Positions 1-11,423 of a stretch of 64,000 bases of DNA are shown here, in pieces. Numbering within the stretch: the first letter of the stretch is position 1; each line of letters begins with the position of its first letter. The DNA comes from Sesamum alatum (lineage: Eukaryota; Streptophyta; Magnoliopsida; Lamiales; Pedaliaceae): NCBI GenBank assembly GCA_034509735.1, contig JACGWO010000002.1, forward strand, positions 21,871,636 through 21,935,635. The letters are read 5' to 3'. Made by a program: the position numbers and the translations under genes. The notes under the pieces were generated by a model. It was not told the DNA's origin. It was given only the letters and a program-made list of their open reading frames with translations, and searched no databases.

Positions 1-1265
1 AGGATGTGTAAATATTGAAAACATATATTTAAACACATAGGGCATAGATATATAAATGAAATCAATCAAAGCGTAATAAACCATTACCTTTGATTGTTTA
101 GCGTATGCTCCCGGCTACTAGCGTTGTTCCTTCTCCGGAATGCTCACGAAATCCAAACGTATGGATTCTCCAAAGGTGATCCACACCACACCGGAAGAAA
201 CACACGTTCTTCTTGCTAGAAAAGAACAAGTTTAGGAAGGAATCGGTTTAAGAGAAGAACACTATGAATTAGTGTTCTCTTAAACTTAACTTTGTTCTTC
301 TTCTTGATTCAAAATCAAGTGAAGAACACAAGTGTAAGAGAAGGAGAGAGCACGAAAATTGAGAGAGAGGAGAGGATTTTTGTCTTCTCTTTTTCCTAGA
401 AAAAGATGAGTAATGAATCACTTGTGCTTGGTGTTGTATATTCTCATATATATACGATGAATCCAACATTAAATCCAATTTAATGTCCATTTAAATTATT
501 CCCGTTGATCTTTTAATCCAATTAAAAGATCCAACGTTTCAACATCTCAACTTTCCATATTTAATCAAAATCCAATTTACCGATTAAACGAAAGTCCAAT
601 ACAATATCGGCCCGTCCATCCAATGGACTTTCCCTTAAGTAATCCAATTACTTATTTTTATCCTTCGAGATTGACTCCAAGTCGATCTCTCAACTTCCTC
701 GGTGATTTGTGTGTGACCCTTTAGTTTCACCCTCAGCTAGACTTGGGCCCGTGTCCCACAAGGGCCCGTTACCATGGGTGGCCGTCTAGCAACGGTCCAT
801 GGCACTAGAGACTAGGTGAATTGGGGTGAACATTTAGGCGCCGATTTCGTACGGGTACGATCCTTCCGTCTACTGTCTCCCGGCCTTAGTATAGGGTATG
901 GAATTGGGCGTCGGTTCCCATCCTTGACTAGGCATCTATGCTTAATACTCGAGACCACATATGCTTCATTGCGTCGACACAGGAAACCATTCCCTGTTCG
1001 ACCAACCACTGTGGCCACAGCTTCAAACAGCATGAACGTGTCTCCGAGTGCATAGGAGATACCACTGTCACATACTGACAGGGGACGGATCCTCTTCTTG
1101 GAATCCACTGTCCACGCTACACATTCCGACTGCACTGGACAAGGCTTATGATAATCATCTTACAGAATAATTACGAATACTCATCTTATTCATCACATAA
1201 TAATATTACATTTACATCAAGTTGTCAGATAGGTTACAAATCGCCAAACCTATTGGCTTTCTGGT
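1..1265 (-). repeat. alpha LTR fragment, minus orientation, left end outside window
   Basis: The sequence matches the reverse complement of the complete alpha LTRs at 23589-25817 and 54972-57202, entering close to the LTR 3' end and running to about 12 bp short of the LTR start. Compared with them it has lost a block near 465, where the segment between the TATA-like stretch and the middle of the LTR is missing. At 1260-1266 it is joined to plus-strand alpha LTR through the shared bases GGTCAC, so the terminal CCAACA is absent. Small antisense reading frames here recur in every alpha LTR and are not genes. Confidence 0.85.
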
Positions 1266-2460
1266 CACACACAAATCACCGAAGAGGTTGATAGATCGAC
1301 TTGTAGTCAATCTCGAAGGATAAAATAAGTAATTGGAATACTTAAGGGATACTCCATTGGATGGACGGGTCGATATTGTATCGGGCTTTCGTTTAATCGG
1401 TAAATTGGATTTTCGATTAAATATGAAAAGTTGAGACGTTGAGACATTGGATCTTTTAATTGGATTAAAAGATCAATGGGAATAATTTAAATGGACATTA
1501 AATTGGATTTAATGTTGGATTCGTCGTAATTGGATTACGATAAAACCCGGCCCGTTAAATTATACCCGAGAGGAGAAATAATTCATATTTTGGAATAGGA
1601 GGAGGTTGGACTTCTTCCCTTAATTAAACATGGCCGACATGCTCCCTTGGAGGAAGCAAAAATCAGCCATGTTTCATGCTAGGTGGTATGTTGACTTATC
1701 TCTTTTGGAAAGAGACAAATCAACTCCAATCAAGCTCTTCCCTTTTGGTATGATTTGATCATACCATAAATTTTGGTAGGCTTGATTGAAGAATTGATGG
1801 TGATTGATTGGAATGAATCTAGACATCCTTGGATGAACCTAGACACGTTCCAATAATCACATTAATTATGTATATATATTAGAATATACAACACCAAGCA
1901 TAAGTGATTCATTATTCATCTTTTTCTAGGAAAAAGAGAAGACAAAATCCCTCTCCTCTCTCTCAACTCCCGGCCTTCTCTCCCTCTCTCACACTTGTGT
2001 TCTTCACTTGATTTTGAATCAAGAAGAAGAACAAAGTAAGTTTAAGAGAACACTAATTCATAGTGTTCTTCTCTTAAACCCATTCCTTCTTAAACCCGTT
2101 CTTTTCTAGCAAGAAGAACGTGTGTTTCTTTCGGTGTGGTGTGGATCACCTTTGGAGAATCTATACGTTTGGATTTCGTGAGCATTCCGTAGAAGGAACA
2201 ACGCAAGTAGCCAGGAGCATACGCTAAACAATCAAAGGTAACGGTTTATTACGCTTTGATTGATTATATATATTTATCTATGCCCTATGTGTTTAATATT
2301 CATTTCCAATATTTACACATCCTACATCGAACGGCCGGTTGAGCACCCAAGGGCACAACCCTTGGGATTCGTATTTTAAATTAGATTTGATTTAATTTAC
2401 GCACCTTTTCTCGCTTTCTCGCTTCCGCTCGCGCTTCCGGGCAGATCCGCTTCTCCTTCA
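1266..2460 (+). repeat. alpha LTR, 5'-truncated, plus orientation (duplication copy 1)
   Basis: The fragment starts in the LTR interior at the GGTCACACAC block and ends at the canonical terminal CTTCA. It carries the TATA-like AT stretch, the splice-like GGTAACGG region and the terminal U5 block with the CCCAAGGG/CCCTTGGG hairpin (2346-2366). It is joined directly to minus-strand LTR at 2461 rather than to a primer-binding site. Confidence 0.85.
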
Positions 2461-3025
2461 GGTGATTTGTGTGTGACCCTTTAGTTTCACCCTCAGCTAG
2501 ACTTGGGCCCGTGTCCCACAAGGGCCCGTTACCATGGGTGGCCGTCTAGCAACGGTCCATGGCACTAGAGACTAGGTGAATTGGGGTGAACATTTAGGCG
2601 CCGATTTCGTACGGGTACGATCCTTCCGTCTACTGTCTCCCGGCCTTAGTATAGGGTATGGAATTGGGCGTCGGTTCCCATCCTTGACTAGGCATCTATG
2701 CTTAATACTCGAGACCACATATGCTTCATTGCGTCGACACAGGAAACCATTCCCTGTTCGACCAACCACTGTGGCCACAGCTTCAAACAGCATGAACGTG
2801 TCTCCGAGTGCATAGGAGATACCACTGTCACATACTGACAGGGGACGGATCCTCTTCTTGGAATCCACTGTCCACGCTACACATTCCGACTGCACTGGAC
2901 AAGGCTTATGATAATCATCTTACAGAATAATTACGAATACTCATCTTATTCATCACATAATAATATTACATTTACATCAAGTTGTCAGATAGGTTACAAA
3001 TCGCCAAACCTATTGGCTTTCTGGT
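2461..3025 (-). repeat. alpha LTR fragment, minus orientation (duplication copy 2)
   Basis: This is the second copy of 701-1265. The abrupt switch from a plus-strand LTR end at 2460 to the middle of a minus-strand LTR is the tandem-duplication junction. Confidence 0.85.
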
Positions 3026-4221
3026 CACACACAAATCACCGAAGAGGTTGATAGATCGACTTGTAGTCAATCTCGAAGGATAAAATAAGTAATTGGAATA
3101 CTTAAGGGATACTCCATTGGATGGACGGGTCGATATTGTATCGGGCTTTCGTTTAATCGGTAAATTGGATTTTCGATTAAATATGAAAAGTTGAGACGTT
3201 GAGACATTGGATCTTTTTAATTGGATTAAAAGATCAATGGGAATAATTTAAATGGACATTAAATTGGATTTAATGTTGGATTCGTCGTAATTGGATTACG
3301 ATAAAACCCGGCCCGTTAAATTATACCCGAGAGGAGAAATAATTCATATTTTGGAATAGGAGGAGGTTGGACTTCTTCCCTTAATTAAACATGGCCGACA
3401 TGCTCCCTTGGAGGAAGCAAAAATCAGCCATGTTTCATGCTAGGTGGTATGTTGACTTATCTCTTTTGGAAAGAGACAAATCAACTCCAATCAAGCTCTT
3501 CCCTTTTGGTATGATTTGATCATACCATAAATTTTGGTAGGCTTGATTGAAGAATTGATGGTGATTGATTGGAATGAATCTAGACATCCTTGGATGAACC
3601 TAGACACGTTCCAATAATCACATTAATTATGTATATATATTAGAATATACAACACCAAGCATAAGTGATTCATTATTCATCTTTTTCTAGGAAAAAGAGA
3701 AGACAAAATCCCTCTCCTCTCTCTCAACTCCCGGCCTTCTCTCCCTCTCTCACACTTGTGTTCTTCACTTGATTTTGAATCAAGAAGAAGAACAAAGTAA
3801 GTTTAAGAGAACACTAATTCATAGTGTTCTTCTCTTAAACCCATTCCTTCTTAAACCCGTTCTTTTCTAGCAAGAAGAACGTGTGTTTCTTTCGGTGTGG
3901 TGTGGATCACCTTTGGAGAATCTATACGTTTGGATTTCGTGAGCATTCCGTAGAAGGAACAACGCAAGTAGCCAGGAGCATACGCTAAACAATCAAAGGT
4001 AACGGTTTATTACGCTTTGATTGATTATATATATTTATCTATGCCCTATGTGTTTAATATTCATTTCCAATATTTACACATCCTACATCGAACGGCCGGT
4101 TGAGCACCCAAGGGCACAACCCTTGGGATTCGTATTTTAAATTAGATTTGATTTAATTTACGCACCTTTTCTCGCTTTCTCGCTTCCGCTCGCGCTTCCG
4201 GGCAGATCCGCTTCTCCTTCA
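3026..4221 (+). repeat. alpha LTR, 5'-truncated, serves as left LTR of element G
   Basis: This is the second copy of 1266-2460 with one extra T near 3213. The U5 hairpin lies at 4107-4127. The LTR ends at 4221 in CTTCA but is followed by leader sequence, not by TGGTATCAGAGC, so element G has lost its primer-binding site and could not start reverse transcription from this end. Confidence 0.85.
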
Positions 4222-4890
4222 GGGCTTGCGTACCTCTTGTTTTTGGATATTTATGCATGCTAAAACACCATAATGTGATGAGGTCTCGGTCGTACACAAC
4301 TCTCATTTGGTTGGACCAAATTAAATATTAGGCCCAGAACGGACTTGGATCAAAATGATATTTTGATCTGTCCGAGCCTTTCATCCACAACAATATGGTG
4401 AGGAAGCTACCACTACCCAAGTGTGGTCTCACGAGTCGCGGCACACTTGGACTAGAGGAAAGCTGCACCATTGTTGTGAACAAAAAGACTGCGCTCACTG
4501 TTTCCCTGTCTCACGAGTCGTGGGGGGCGACAGTTTGAGGCATGATTTGGTTGATGGGTCGGGCTCAACACTGAGCAACATGGTTCGCTTGGAGTCCTCG
4601 GAACCATGTGAATAGGTGAGGCAAAATATCTTGGGAATCTCATTGGATGAGAATGATATTGGATATCTCCCACGAGGTCTTCTTCATGTGAATTGTAAAA
4701 GCGGGGCATGGAGATTACACTTGTGGATCCCGAGCCCACTAGGAAATGGTTTCCCGAAACTTCGCTTGAGAGTGGCGGACTTTCGTATAAATAGTGGGAG
4801 GGGGAAAGACTAAAAGACCAAGTCTTCAACTTGAACAATAATATTACCATCATCTGCTAATTTCTGCTTTACATTTTCATTAATGTAGAT
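4222..4890 (+). other. Element G leader, doubly deleted
   Basis: This untranslated leader aligns with the leader of M (59460-61144) and of J (50455-51637). Two blocks are missing: from the LTR end to the equivalent of about 60292 (PBS, GC island), and the equivalent of about 60323-60672. What remains includes the two conserved palindromes (4430-4440 with one change, 4512-4522), the GTATAAATAGTGGGAG box near 4785-4800 and a good 3' splice-like stretch ending TGTAG just before the Gag start at 4891. Confidence 0.75.
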
Positions 4891-7292
4891 ATGTCTAAGA
4901 ACCCATTAACCATGATACTCGAGACTAACAAATTCAGCGGAACGAACTACTCGGACTGGCTGAGAAACCTGAGGATTATCCTCGTTTCGAGAACCAAGGC
5001 TACGTCTTGGACGAGCTGCCGCCGAGCGACTTACCGGAGGGGTCCACGCTAGAAGAACGTTTGATGTTCGAGTAATGGCATGAGGACAACCAAAAAGTAC
5101 GCAGTATCATACTGGCTTCAATGTCCAATGACATCCAGAAGCAGTATGAGAGGTTGGACAACGTCTCTGCCATAATGCTCCGCATGAACGAGGTTTATGT
5201 TGTTTCGGATAGGCATATTAGATATGCCGCCACAAAATCATTCTTTGGCACCAAGCTTGCTGAAGGAGCGTCTGTACAAAGTCATGGGGTCAAGATGCTC
5301 TCCCTAGTGGAGAAACTCGAGGACCTTAAAGCTGGGCTTAACAATGACACGTACATTGACGTGATCCTCCAGTCGCTTTCTCCATCCTATGACCCATTTG
5401 TTGTAAACTACAACATGAACGGACTTGAGAAGTCTATTCATGAGTTGATCAACATGCTAGTTCAATACGAGGCAACGACCTACAAGTCGGCACCCGCGGT
5501 ATTGATAGGAGAGGCTTCAACCTCCAAGGCAACTGGCAAGAGGGCGGGACACTGGAAGAGGAAGAAGAGGAAAGGGAAGACGGTTGCGGCCCCTGCTCGC
5601 GCTCCAGGCATCCCTGTTGCTCCTGTTAGACCAAGCAAAGGGAAAGGGAAGGCCCATAGTTCTTAGCGGTCCAAGGCAAATGATGTCTGCATGCATTGCC
5701 AAGGGAAGGGGCATTGGAAGAGGGAGTGCCCACAACTCCTCTCCAACCCAGGTATGTTTGTGGTTGAAGTAAATATAATTACTAATTCTGCTTCATGGTT
5801 ATTGGATACTGGGTGTGGTGCTCACATCTGCAATGATTTGCAGGCACTGCAAAGAAGCAGATGGCTAATCAATGATGAGATGATCCTGAGGCTAGGCGAT
5901 TGGCAAGGGCATTGCTACGGAGGCCGTAGGATCACTAGAGTTAGCCATTAGTAGTCATGTTAGGATTGTACTGAACAACTGTTTCTATGTACCTAGCATG
6001 ATTAAAAACATTATTTTCATCCCGGTCCTTGATAATGAGGGATATGAATTAACCATCAATAAAAACCATTTTTTCATTATCAAAGATGGTATTTCTCATC
6101 TGCTTGGTACATTGGTCAACGGTCTGTAATAACGCAGAGATATGGCATGCGAGGTTAGGTCATATCTCTGAAGATAGGATAAGAAGATTGATGGACTCAA
6201 ACTGTATAGAAATAGACGATTTGGACAACCTACCGACCTGCGAATCCTGTCTAAAGGGAAAGATGACCAAGAAACCCTTTGTTGGACAAAGCACGCTAGC
6301 CAGTGGTCTGTTGGATTTGATCCATACGGATGTTTGTGGACCACTAAATACTCAGGCTAAAGGTGGGTACTCGTACTTCATAACCTTTACCGATGATCAC
6401 TCACGGTATGGTTATGTTTACCTGCTGAGGTACAAGTCTGAAGCCTTTGGAGGTTTTAAGGAATACAGACTTGAAGTAGAGAACCAAACCGGTCGAAAGA
6501 TCAAAGCCCTTCGGTCGGACCGAGGTGGATAGTATTTGAGTGGTGAGTTTACTGATTATCTAAAAGAGAATGAGATTCTCTATCAGTGTACCCCTACTGG
6601 AATACCACAACTTAATGGTGTGTCTGAAAGGAGGAATCGGACCTTGTTGGACATGGTGCGATCCATGATGAGTTCTACCGAACTCCCCTTACCTTTTGGG
6701 GATATGCTCTTGAAACGACGGCCAAAGTTTTGAACTTGGCGCCATCTAAGAAGGTATCCCAGACGCCATATGAGATATGGCATGGCAAGCCTGCCTCCTA
6801 CAAATACTTGAAAGTGTGGGGTTGCACCGCATATGTCAAGAGATTAGTGGGAGATAAACTGGAGTCGAGGTCTAGTTTATGCAGGTTCATCGGCTATCCA
6901 AAAGAAACTGCGGGGTATTATTTCTATGATCCGTCCGAGCAAAAGGTTTTTGTCTTGCGAAACACAGTGTTCTTGGAAAAGGGTTTTCCATCGGACAGTC
7001 AACGCGATGAGGTACTCCTTGAGGAATCAAGTGAGGTACTCCATGAGGCGGCAGTGACATCTGAATCAGTGGTTCCCACTGATATTGTTCCAGTCCTCCG
7101 TAGGTCGGCCAGAGTATCCCATGCACCTGATAGGTATGGATTTCTGGGCCTGACCGGTCAGTTGGATAATGATCCAGAGACGTACGGAAAAGCAATGTCT
7201 AACATCGATTTGGATAAGTGGCTTGAGGCCATGAAATCCGAGATGGACTCGATGTGTACAAACCAGGTTTGGACCAACCTAAAGGGGTAAAA
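4891..7292 (+). pseudogene. Element G copia Gag-Pol, decayed
   Basis: The reading starts at the ATG shared with all elements here (MSKNPL...). A frameshift follows near 4980, then a long Gag stretch (about 5121-5666), a stop where relatives have Gln (5665-5667), a zinc knuckle CMHCQGKGHWKREC near 5690-5730, a protease DTGCGAHIC motif near 5815, then pieces of GAG-pre-integrase, the integrase core and the RT N-terminus separated by stops and frameshifts. The integrase core shows FTDDHSRY and NGVSERRNRT. At 7293 it is interrupted by solo LTR H. Closest relative in the window is J (51638-54971). No active protein is expected. Confidence 0.85.
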
Positions 7293-9281
7293 TGTTAGAA
7301 CAGGTGACCATATAGCCAATCTTGGCGGGCAAAATGTAACCTATGTCTAGACAATTTCAGTGTTTTGATAAATTTATTAATGAATAAAGAAGTGAAATTC
7401 ATTTGGCATTACTTTGTTTGTGTTCACTTTACCTGCATTACGTATCTGTTCACTACGCAAACAAAGCCCACGGATTGAAAAAATATTCCAGGGACTGGGA
7501 CTACGCTTGGAGGTAGGTCCATGAAATCAGCCCCGCCGAATCAGTCCGGAAATCTCCAAGTCAAGGAATCTCGAAATGGGTACCGAGATTCCCCTTGAGA
7601 GTTGCACTAAGCACCTGCTGTCGTATTTCATCAACGGGGGATGAGGATCGTCTAAGCAGTGTTAGTGGGTTAGCCTGCTAGGAAGCAGCTGACTGAGGTG
7701 ACTCGTGGGAACCGTCTTACAGAGGACCTTGAGTAGGGTCGGCTAGGTATGACGTGTGTTTCCGGTTCCAACGGTACTGGTCAAGTCCTTTGACTTGAGG
7801 AACTGATGAGTTTACCTGTGTATCATGTCTGTATCTTAGATATGGTGAGAGATTGCCAAGAAGCACTTGAGTAGTCATAAGCCATGTCTAGTGCAGCTCT
7901 GGTGTATAGAGTGACAGTAGTTTCCAAGAAAGGATCTGTCTCCTGTCAAAAGGTATTGACAGTTGAGCCTCACGTATGCTCTGTGTCTTGTCCCTAAAAT
8001 CTGTGGCTACGGTAACTAAACAGAAGGGAAGGTTTCCCTTGCGACGTTTTGGTAAGGACAGACCGACACTTAGGTCCAAAATGGGTACCTGCATTTTCCG
8101 TGCCCTAGACCCTAAGTGGTGAGACCGTAGACAGAAGGACAAGCGTACTGTTAGGGCCTAAATGTTCATCCCCGAATTTTTCACCTAGTCTCTAGTGCCA
8201 TGGACCGTTCCTAGATGGCCACCCATGGTAACGAACGGATTCTAAGAATCCGACCAAGTCTAGCTGAAGGGTGAACCTAAAGAGTGACACACAATCCACA
8301 CACATTAAGTATTTAATTTAGAATTAAATATTAGAGAAATGGAATGATTAAATTGGAATTAATCGGGTCCTTTATTTTCTTGGAGAGAATTAATTCCTTT
8401 TATTAGATAAAAGGGATTAATCTAATAAATTAGATTTATTAGAAAAATTAATTTAATAGGCCTAGAATAAATATTTATATTTATTATATTTATTTATTGC
8501 CCTTTGAAATATTTAAATATGTTTTAAATATTCCATTAAATTAAATTAATGGTTGAGATTAAAAGAAGAGATGGATGGCTAGGATTTAATTTGACTAGGT
8601 CAAATGCTACTTTGACTAGGACTTTGACTAGGTCAAAATTCTAGTCAAAATAGTCTTCTAAGAGTTGGAGTTTGAAGAGGATTAAACTCCTCCTCTATAT
8701 ATAGTCCTAGCCCCTCACTATTTGAGGAGTGATGAAATTCCAACACCCACACACACACACCACTCGGCACTCCCTCTCTCCCTCTCGTCCGCCCTCTCTC
8801 TCTCTCTCTCTCACAAGAAAATACTTTTTCTTGTTCTTTTGTTTTTGGAACAATCGAACTTAGGAGAATTAATACCGTTAATTAATAATGTGTGATTAAT
8901 TCATCCTCTCCAAAATACTTGTTCGTTCGCTAGCACGACGTGGAAGATACGTGGGTGGATTGCGTGTTACTATTTTGAGAATCTCACATACGCGATTTGG
9001 AGCAAATCGGGGAACAACGCGAGTACCGATCAGAAGACGGAAACGACAATCGGTAGGTTTCGGTTTACATCTTCATTTCTCTTTATTTTTAATCCTATGG
9101 CCACCATGATTCTTTTTATGCTTTTAATTCATGACATACACCGAACGCCCGGGAACTTCAAGGGTACACCCCTTGAACGTGTTCTTTTATTTAATTAAAA
9201 GCATGTTTTTAATTTTTACATTTAATTTTATACCGTGCTTCTGCATTCGCGCTATTTCCCGGGACGATCCACAATCTTTCA
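7293..9281 (+). mobile_element. Solo LTR H (beta family)
   Basis: A single beta LTR of 1989 bp starts TGTTAGAACAGG and ends AATCTTTCA, flanked by the 5-bp target duplication TAAAA (7288-7292 and 9282-9286). The host reading frame of element G resumes directly on the right side (9287), which fixes both borders. A solo LTR with an intact duplication is the classic product of recombination between the two LTRs of a full element. It holds (CA)n and (CT)n tracts at 8745-8815 and the U5 hairpin at 9157-9177. Confidence 0.93.
8591..8703 (+). promoter_or_regulatory. Beta LTR promoter: TTGAC-core array plus TATA box
   Basis: Six TTGAC cores in both orientations (as TTTGACTAGG and GGTCAAA palindromes) lie within about 65 bp, followed about 40 bp downstream by TATATATA at 8696-8703. 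TTGAC with a following C or T is the W-box recognised by WRKY factors. The promoter role is inferred from position. Confidence 0.6.
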
Positions 9282-9390
9282 TAAAACCCATAGGGTGTAA
9301 ATGGGTCTACAAACATAAGCTTGGAGCTGACGGAGAGGTTACAACCTTCAAAGCCAGGCTTGTGGCGAAAGGTTACACTCAACGACCCGT
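9282..9390 (+). pseudogene. Element G RT N-terminal remnant
   Basis: After the right copy of the TAAAA duplication the RT start of element G continues in a readable frame (GCKWVYKHKLGADGEVTTFK, ending in YTQRP). It breaks off at about 9390, where minus-strand beta leader begins, so the catalytic part of RT, RNase H and the right LTR of G are not in the window. Confidence 0.85.
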
Positions 9391-9635
9391 GGTATAAAAT
9401 AAAACACAAATTTTGGTAACAATATTTTCTCGTTTTAGGAAAACCTTTTCTCATTATTTCAAGTAAAATAACCCCGGGATTCCAAATCCAATATATTTTA
9501 CTCCTAAAATAATGTCTTTAGAAAATTAGGCAAAATTGAACCCAAAAACGAATTTTTTTCAGAATTAATTCAAAATTAAAACTGAAAATAAATTAAAAAA
9601 TAAAAAGAAAACAATACTAGGGTTCAAAACCCTAG

Positions 9636-10018
9636 CTGCAGCACCGCCCGCCGCCGGCAGCGGCCTGTCGGCGTGCGCACAGGGCAGCAGGCTCAGCCTG
9701 CCGCCCCTGCGCGCGCGCAGGCGCTGCCTGGCTGGCAGCATGTTGCGCGGCCTGGTGTTCCAGCAGGCCGTCGCGCGCGCAGGCTGCCATGCTTCGCACG
9801 CGCGCTGGCCTGCTGGTCGCCAGCCGCGCATCTGCGCCTGCGCAGTGCACGCGCAGACGTGTACTGGGCACGCATGCCGGGCGCGCGCGCGCAGACACCT
9901 CCGTCCGCCTACGCCTGCGCCTGGCGGCGCTGCCTGGTGTCTGTCCGCGCTGCGTGCGCGCCTTGTCGGCAGTGCATGGCTGCGCGCGGCCAGCCCTTCC
10001 TGCTGGCCGGTTGCGGTG
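9636..10018 (-). other. GC-rich hairpin/CG-run island in C leader
   Basis: A strongly GC-rich block with many alternating CG runs sits inside AT-rich leader. It contains short perfect hairpins such as CAGGC-TCA-GCCTG (9688-9700) and CAGGC-GCT-GCCTG (9718-9730), the second beside an alternating CG run. Long reading frames exist on both strands only because the block lacks AT-rich stops; I see no protein family in them. Confidence 0.75.
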
Positions 10019-10210
10019 TTTCTCGTTTTTCGTTCAATTTTTCCACCCCCGTTTCCCAAGAAAAACAAAAGATACCAATTTGCAGAAATTCACACGAATT
10101 GAAAGCAATAAAACGACATGCTTTAAAATCAAGATTTAATTAAAAAACATGCCAAGATCACGCTTCATGCTTAAAACGCACATAAACCCTAGGCCTATAC
10201 ACCGAACTGG

Positions 10211-10222
10211 GCTCTGATACCA
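10211..10222 (-). other. Primer-binding site of element C
   Basis: The minus strand reads TGGTATCAGAGC, complementary to the 3' end of plant initiator methionine tRNA, one base inside the LTR end at 10224. Confidence 0.9.
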
Positions 10223-10223
10223 C

Positions 10224-11423
10224 TGAAAAAGAATGCGTGGATCGTCCCGGGAAATTGCGCGAATGCGGAAGCGCGGTATAAAATAAAATACGGAATTTAA
10301 AACATGCTTTTAAAATTAAAGAACACGTTTCAAGGGGTGTGCCCTTGAAATTTCCTAGGTGTTTGGTGTATCTCATGAATAAAACAACACACAATAATTA
10401 TGGAGGCCATAGGGTTGAAAAATTAAAAAAGACGAAAATATTAAAACGAGACCTACCCATTGTCGTTTTCGTCTTCAACGGCTACACGCGTTGTTCCCCG
10501 TTTTGCACCAAGATCTCGTTCTTGAGACCCTCCAAATCGTGACACACGATCGACCCACATATCTTGAACGCCGTGCTAGCAACGAGCAAGTATAATTTAT
10601 TGGAGTGGATGAATCAACAACACGTTATGAATTAAAGGTATTGATTCATCAATGTTCTAATGTTCCAAGAACAAGAGAACAAGAAAAGATGTTTTCTTGG
10701 AGAGAGAGAGGGCGGACGAGAGGGAGAGAAACGAGAGAGGGAGTGTGTTGTGTGTGTGTTGGAATTTCAAGAATCATCATCCTTCAAAAGGTGCAAGGCT
10801 AGGGGTTTATATAGAGGAGGAGTTTAATCGACTCCAACTCTTTAGAAGCTTAATTTGACTACGATTTTGACCTAGTCAAAGTCCTAGTCAAAGTAGAATT
10901 TGACCTTGTCAAGTTCAATCCTAGCCTTTCATCTCTCCCATTAAATCTCAACCATTAATTTAATTTAATGGAATATTTAAATCCTATTAAATATTCCAAA
11001 ACGCCAAATAAATATAATAAATAAATATTAATATTTATTCTAGGCCCATAAAATTAATTCCCTTAATAAATCCAATTTATTAATTTAATTCCCTTTATCA
11101 AATAGAAGGAATTAATTCTCCAAGAAAATATAGGACCCGATTAAATCAAATTTAATCATTCCTTTACTCCAATATTTAATTCCAAATTAAATACTAAGTG
11201 TGTGTGGATAGTGTGTGACTCTTTAGGTTCACCTTTCAGCTAGACTTGGTCGGATTCCTAGAATCCGTCCATTACTATGGGTGGCCATCTAGCAACGGTC
11301 CATGGCACTAGAGACTAGGTGAAATATCCGGGGATGAACATTTAGGCTCTAACAGTACACTTGTCCTTCCGTCTTCGGTCTCATGACTTAGGGTCTAGGG
11401 CACGGAAACTGCAGGTACCCATT
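10224..11423 (-). mobile_element. Element C beta LTR, part 1 of 3
   Basis: This is the U5/R end and middle of a minus-strand beta LTR. It is cut at 11423 by insertion of element B and continues at 22119 and, after element D, at 44351. The three parts sum to about 1.99 kb, the usual beta length. It has a U5 hairpin at 10328-10350 (CACAC loop on the minus strand). Confidence 0.92.
10806..10912 (-). promoter_or_regulatory. Element C LTR promoter: TTGAC array and TATA box
   Basis: On the minus strand about six TTGAC cores (10853-10912) precede CTATATAAA (about 10806-10815), the arrangement seen in the other beta LTRs. Promoter role inferred. Confidence 0.55.

Larger units (their letters stand above)
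701..4221. repeat. Tandem duplication, 1.76-kb unit, two copies
   Basis: Bases 701-2460 are repeated at 2461-4221 with a constant offset of 1760 that becomes 1761 after one extra T near 3213; I see no other difference. Each unit is itself a fusion: the last third of a minus-strand alpha LTR followed by the 3' two thirds of a plus-strand alpha LTR ending in CTTCA. Both right ends read CTTCAGG, so a 2-base overlap marks the junction. The duplication is either very recent or an assembly duplication. Confidence 0.9.
9391..10223 (-). other. Element C leader (beta), truncated
   Basis: Read on the minus strand, this follows the C primer-binding site and matches the start of B's leader (13433-14510): iMet PBS, GTTCGGTG block, GC-rich island, then the AT-rich stretch with CCCGGGGTTATTTTAC. 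It ends abruptly against element G, so C has lost gag-pol and its other LTR. Confidence 0.85.

Noticed and set aside
812..1135. An antisense reading frame of 107 codons, seen again at 2572, 24877, 47787, 49443, 55589 and 57848
   Set aside because: It recurs because it lies in the conserved middle of the alpha LTR. It has no start context, no domain and is broken in some copies; LTR shadow.
8740..8820. CA and CT microsatellites as independent loci
   Set aside because: They occur at the same place in every beta LTR and are part of it.
9565..10143. Long overlapping Arg/Ala-rich frames on both strands; the same at 13548-14285, 31478-31899 and 59612-59956
   Set aside because: They lie in the GC islands where stop codons are rare in every frame. 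No shared protein sequence between families; only the nucleotide hairpins are conserved.
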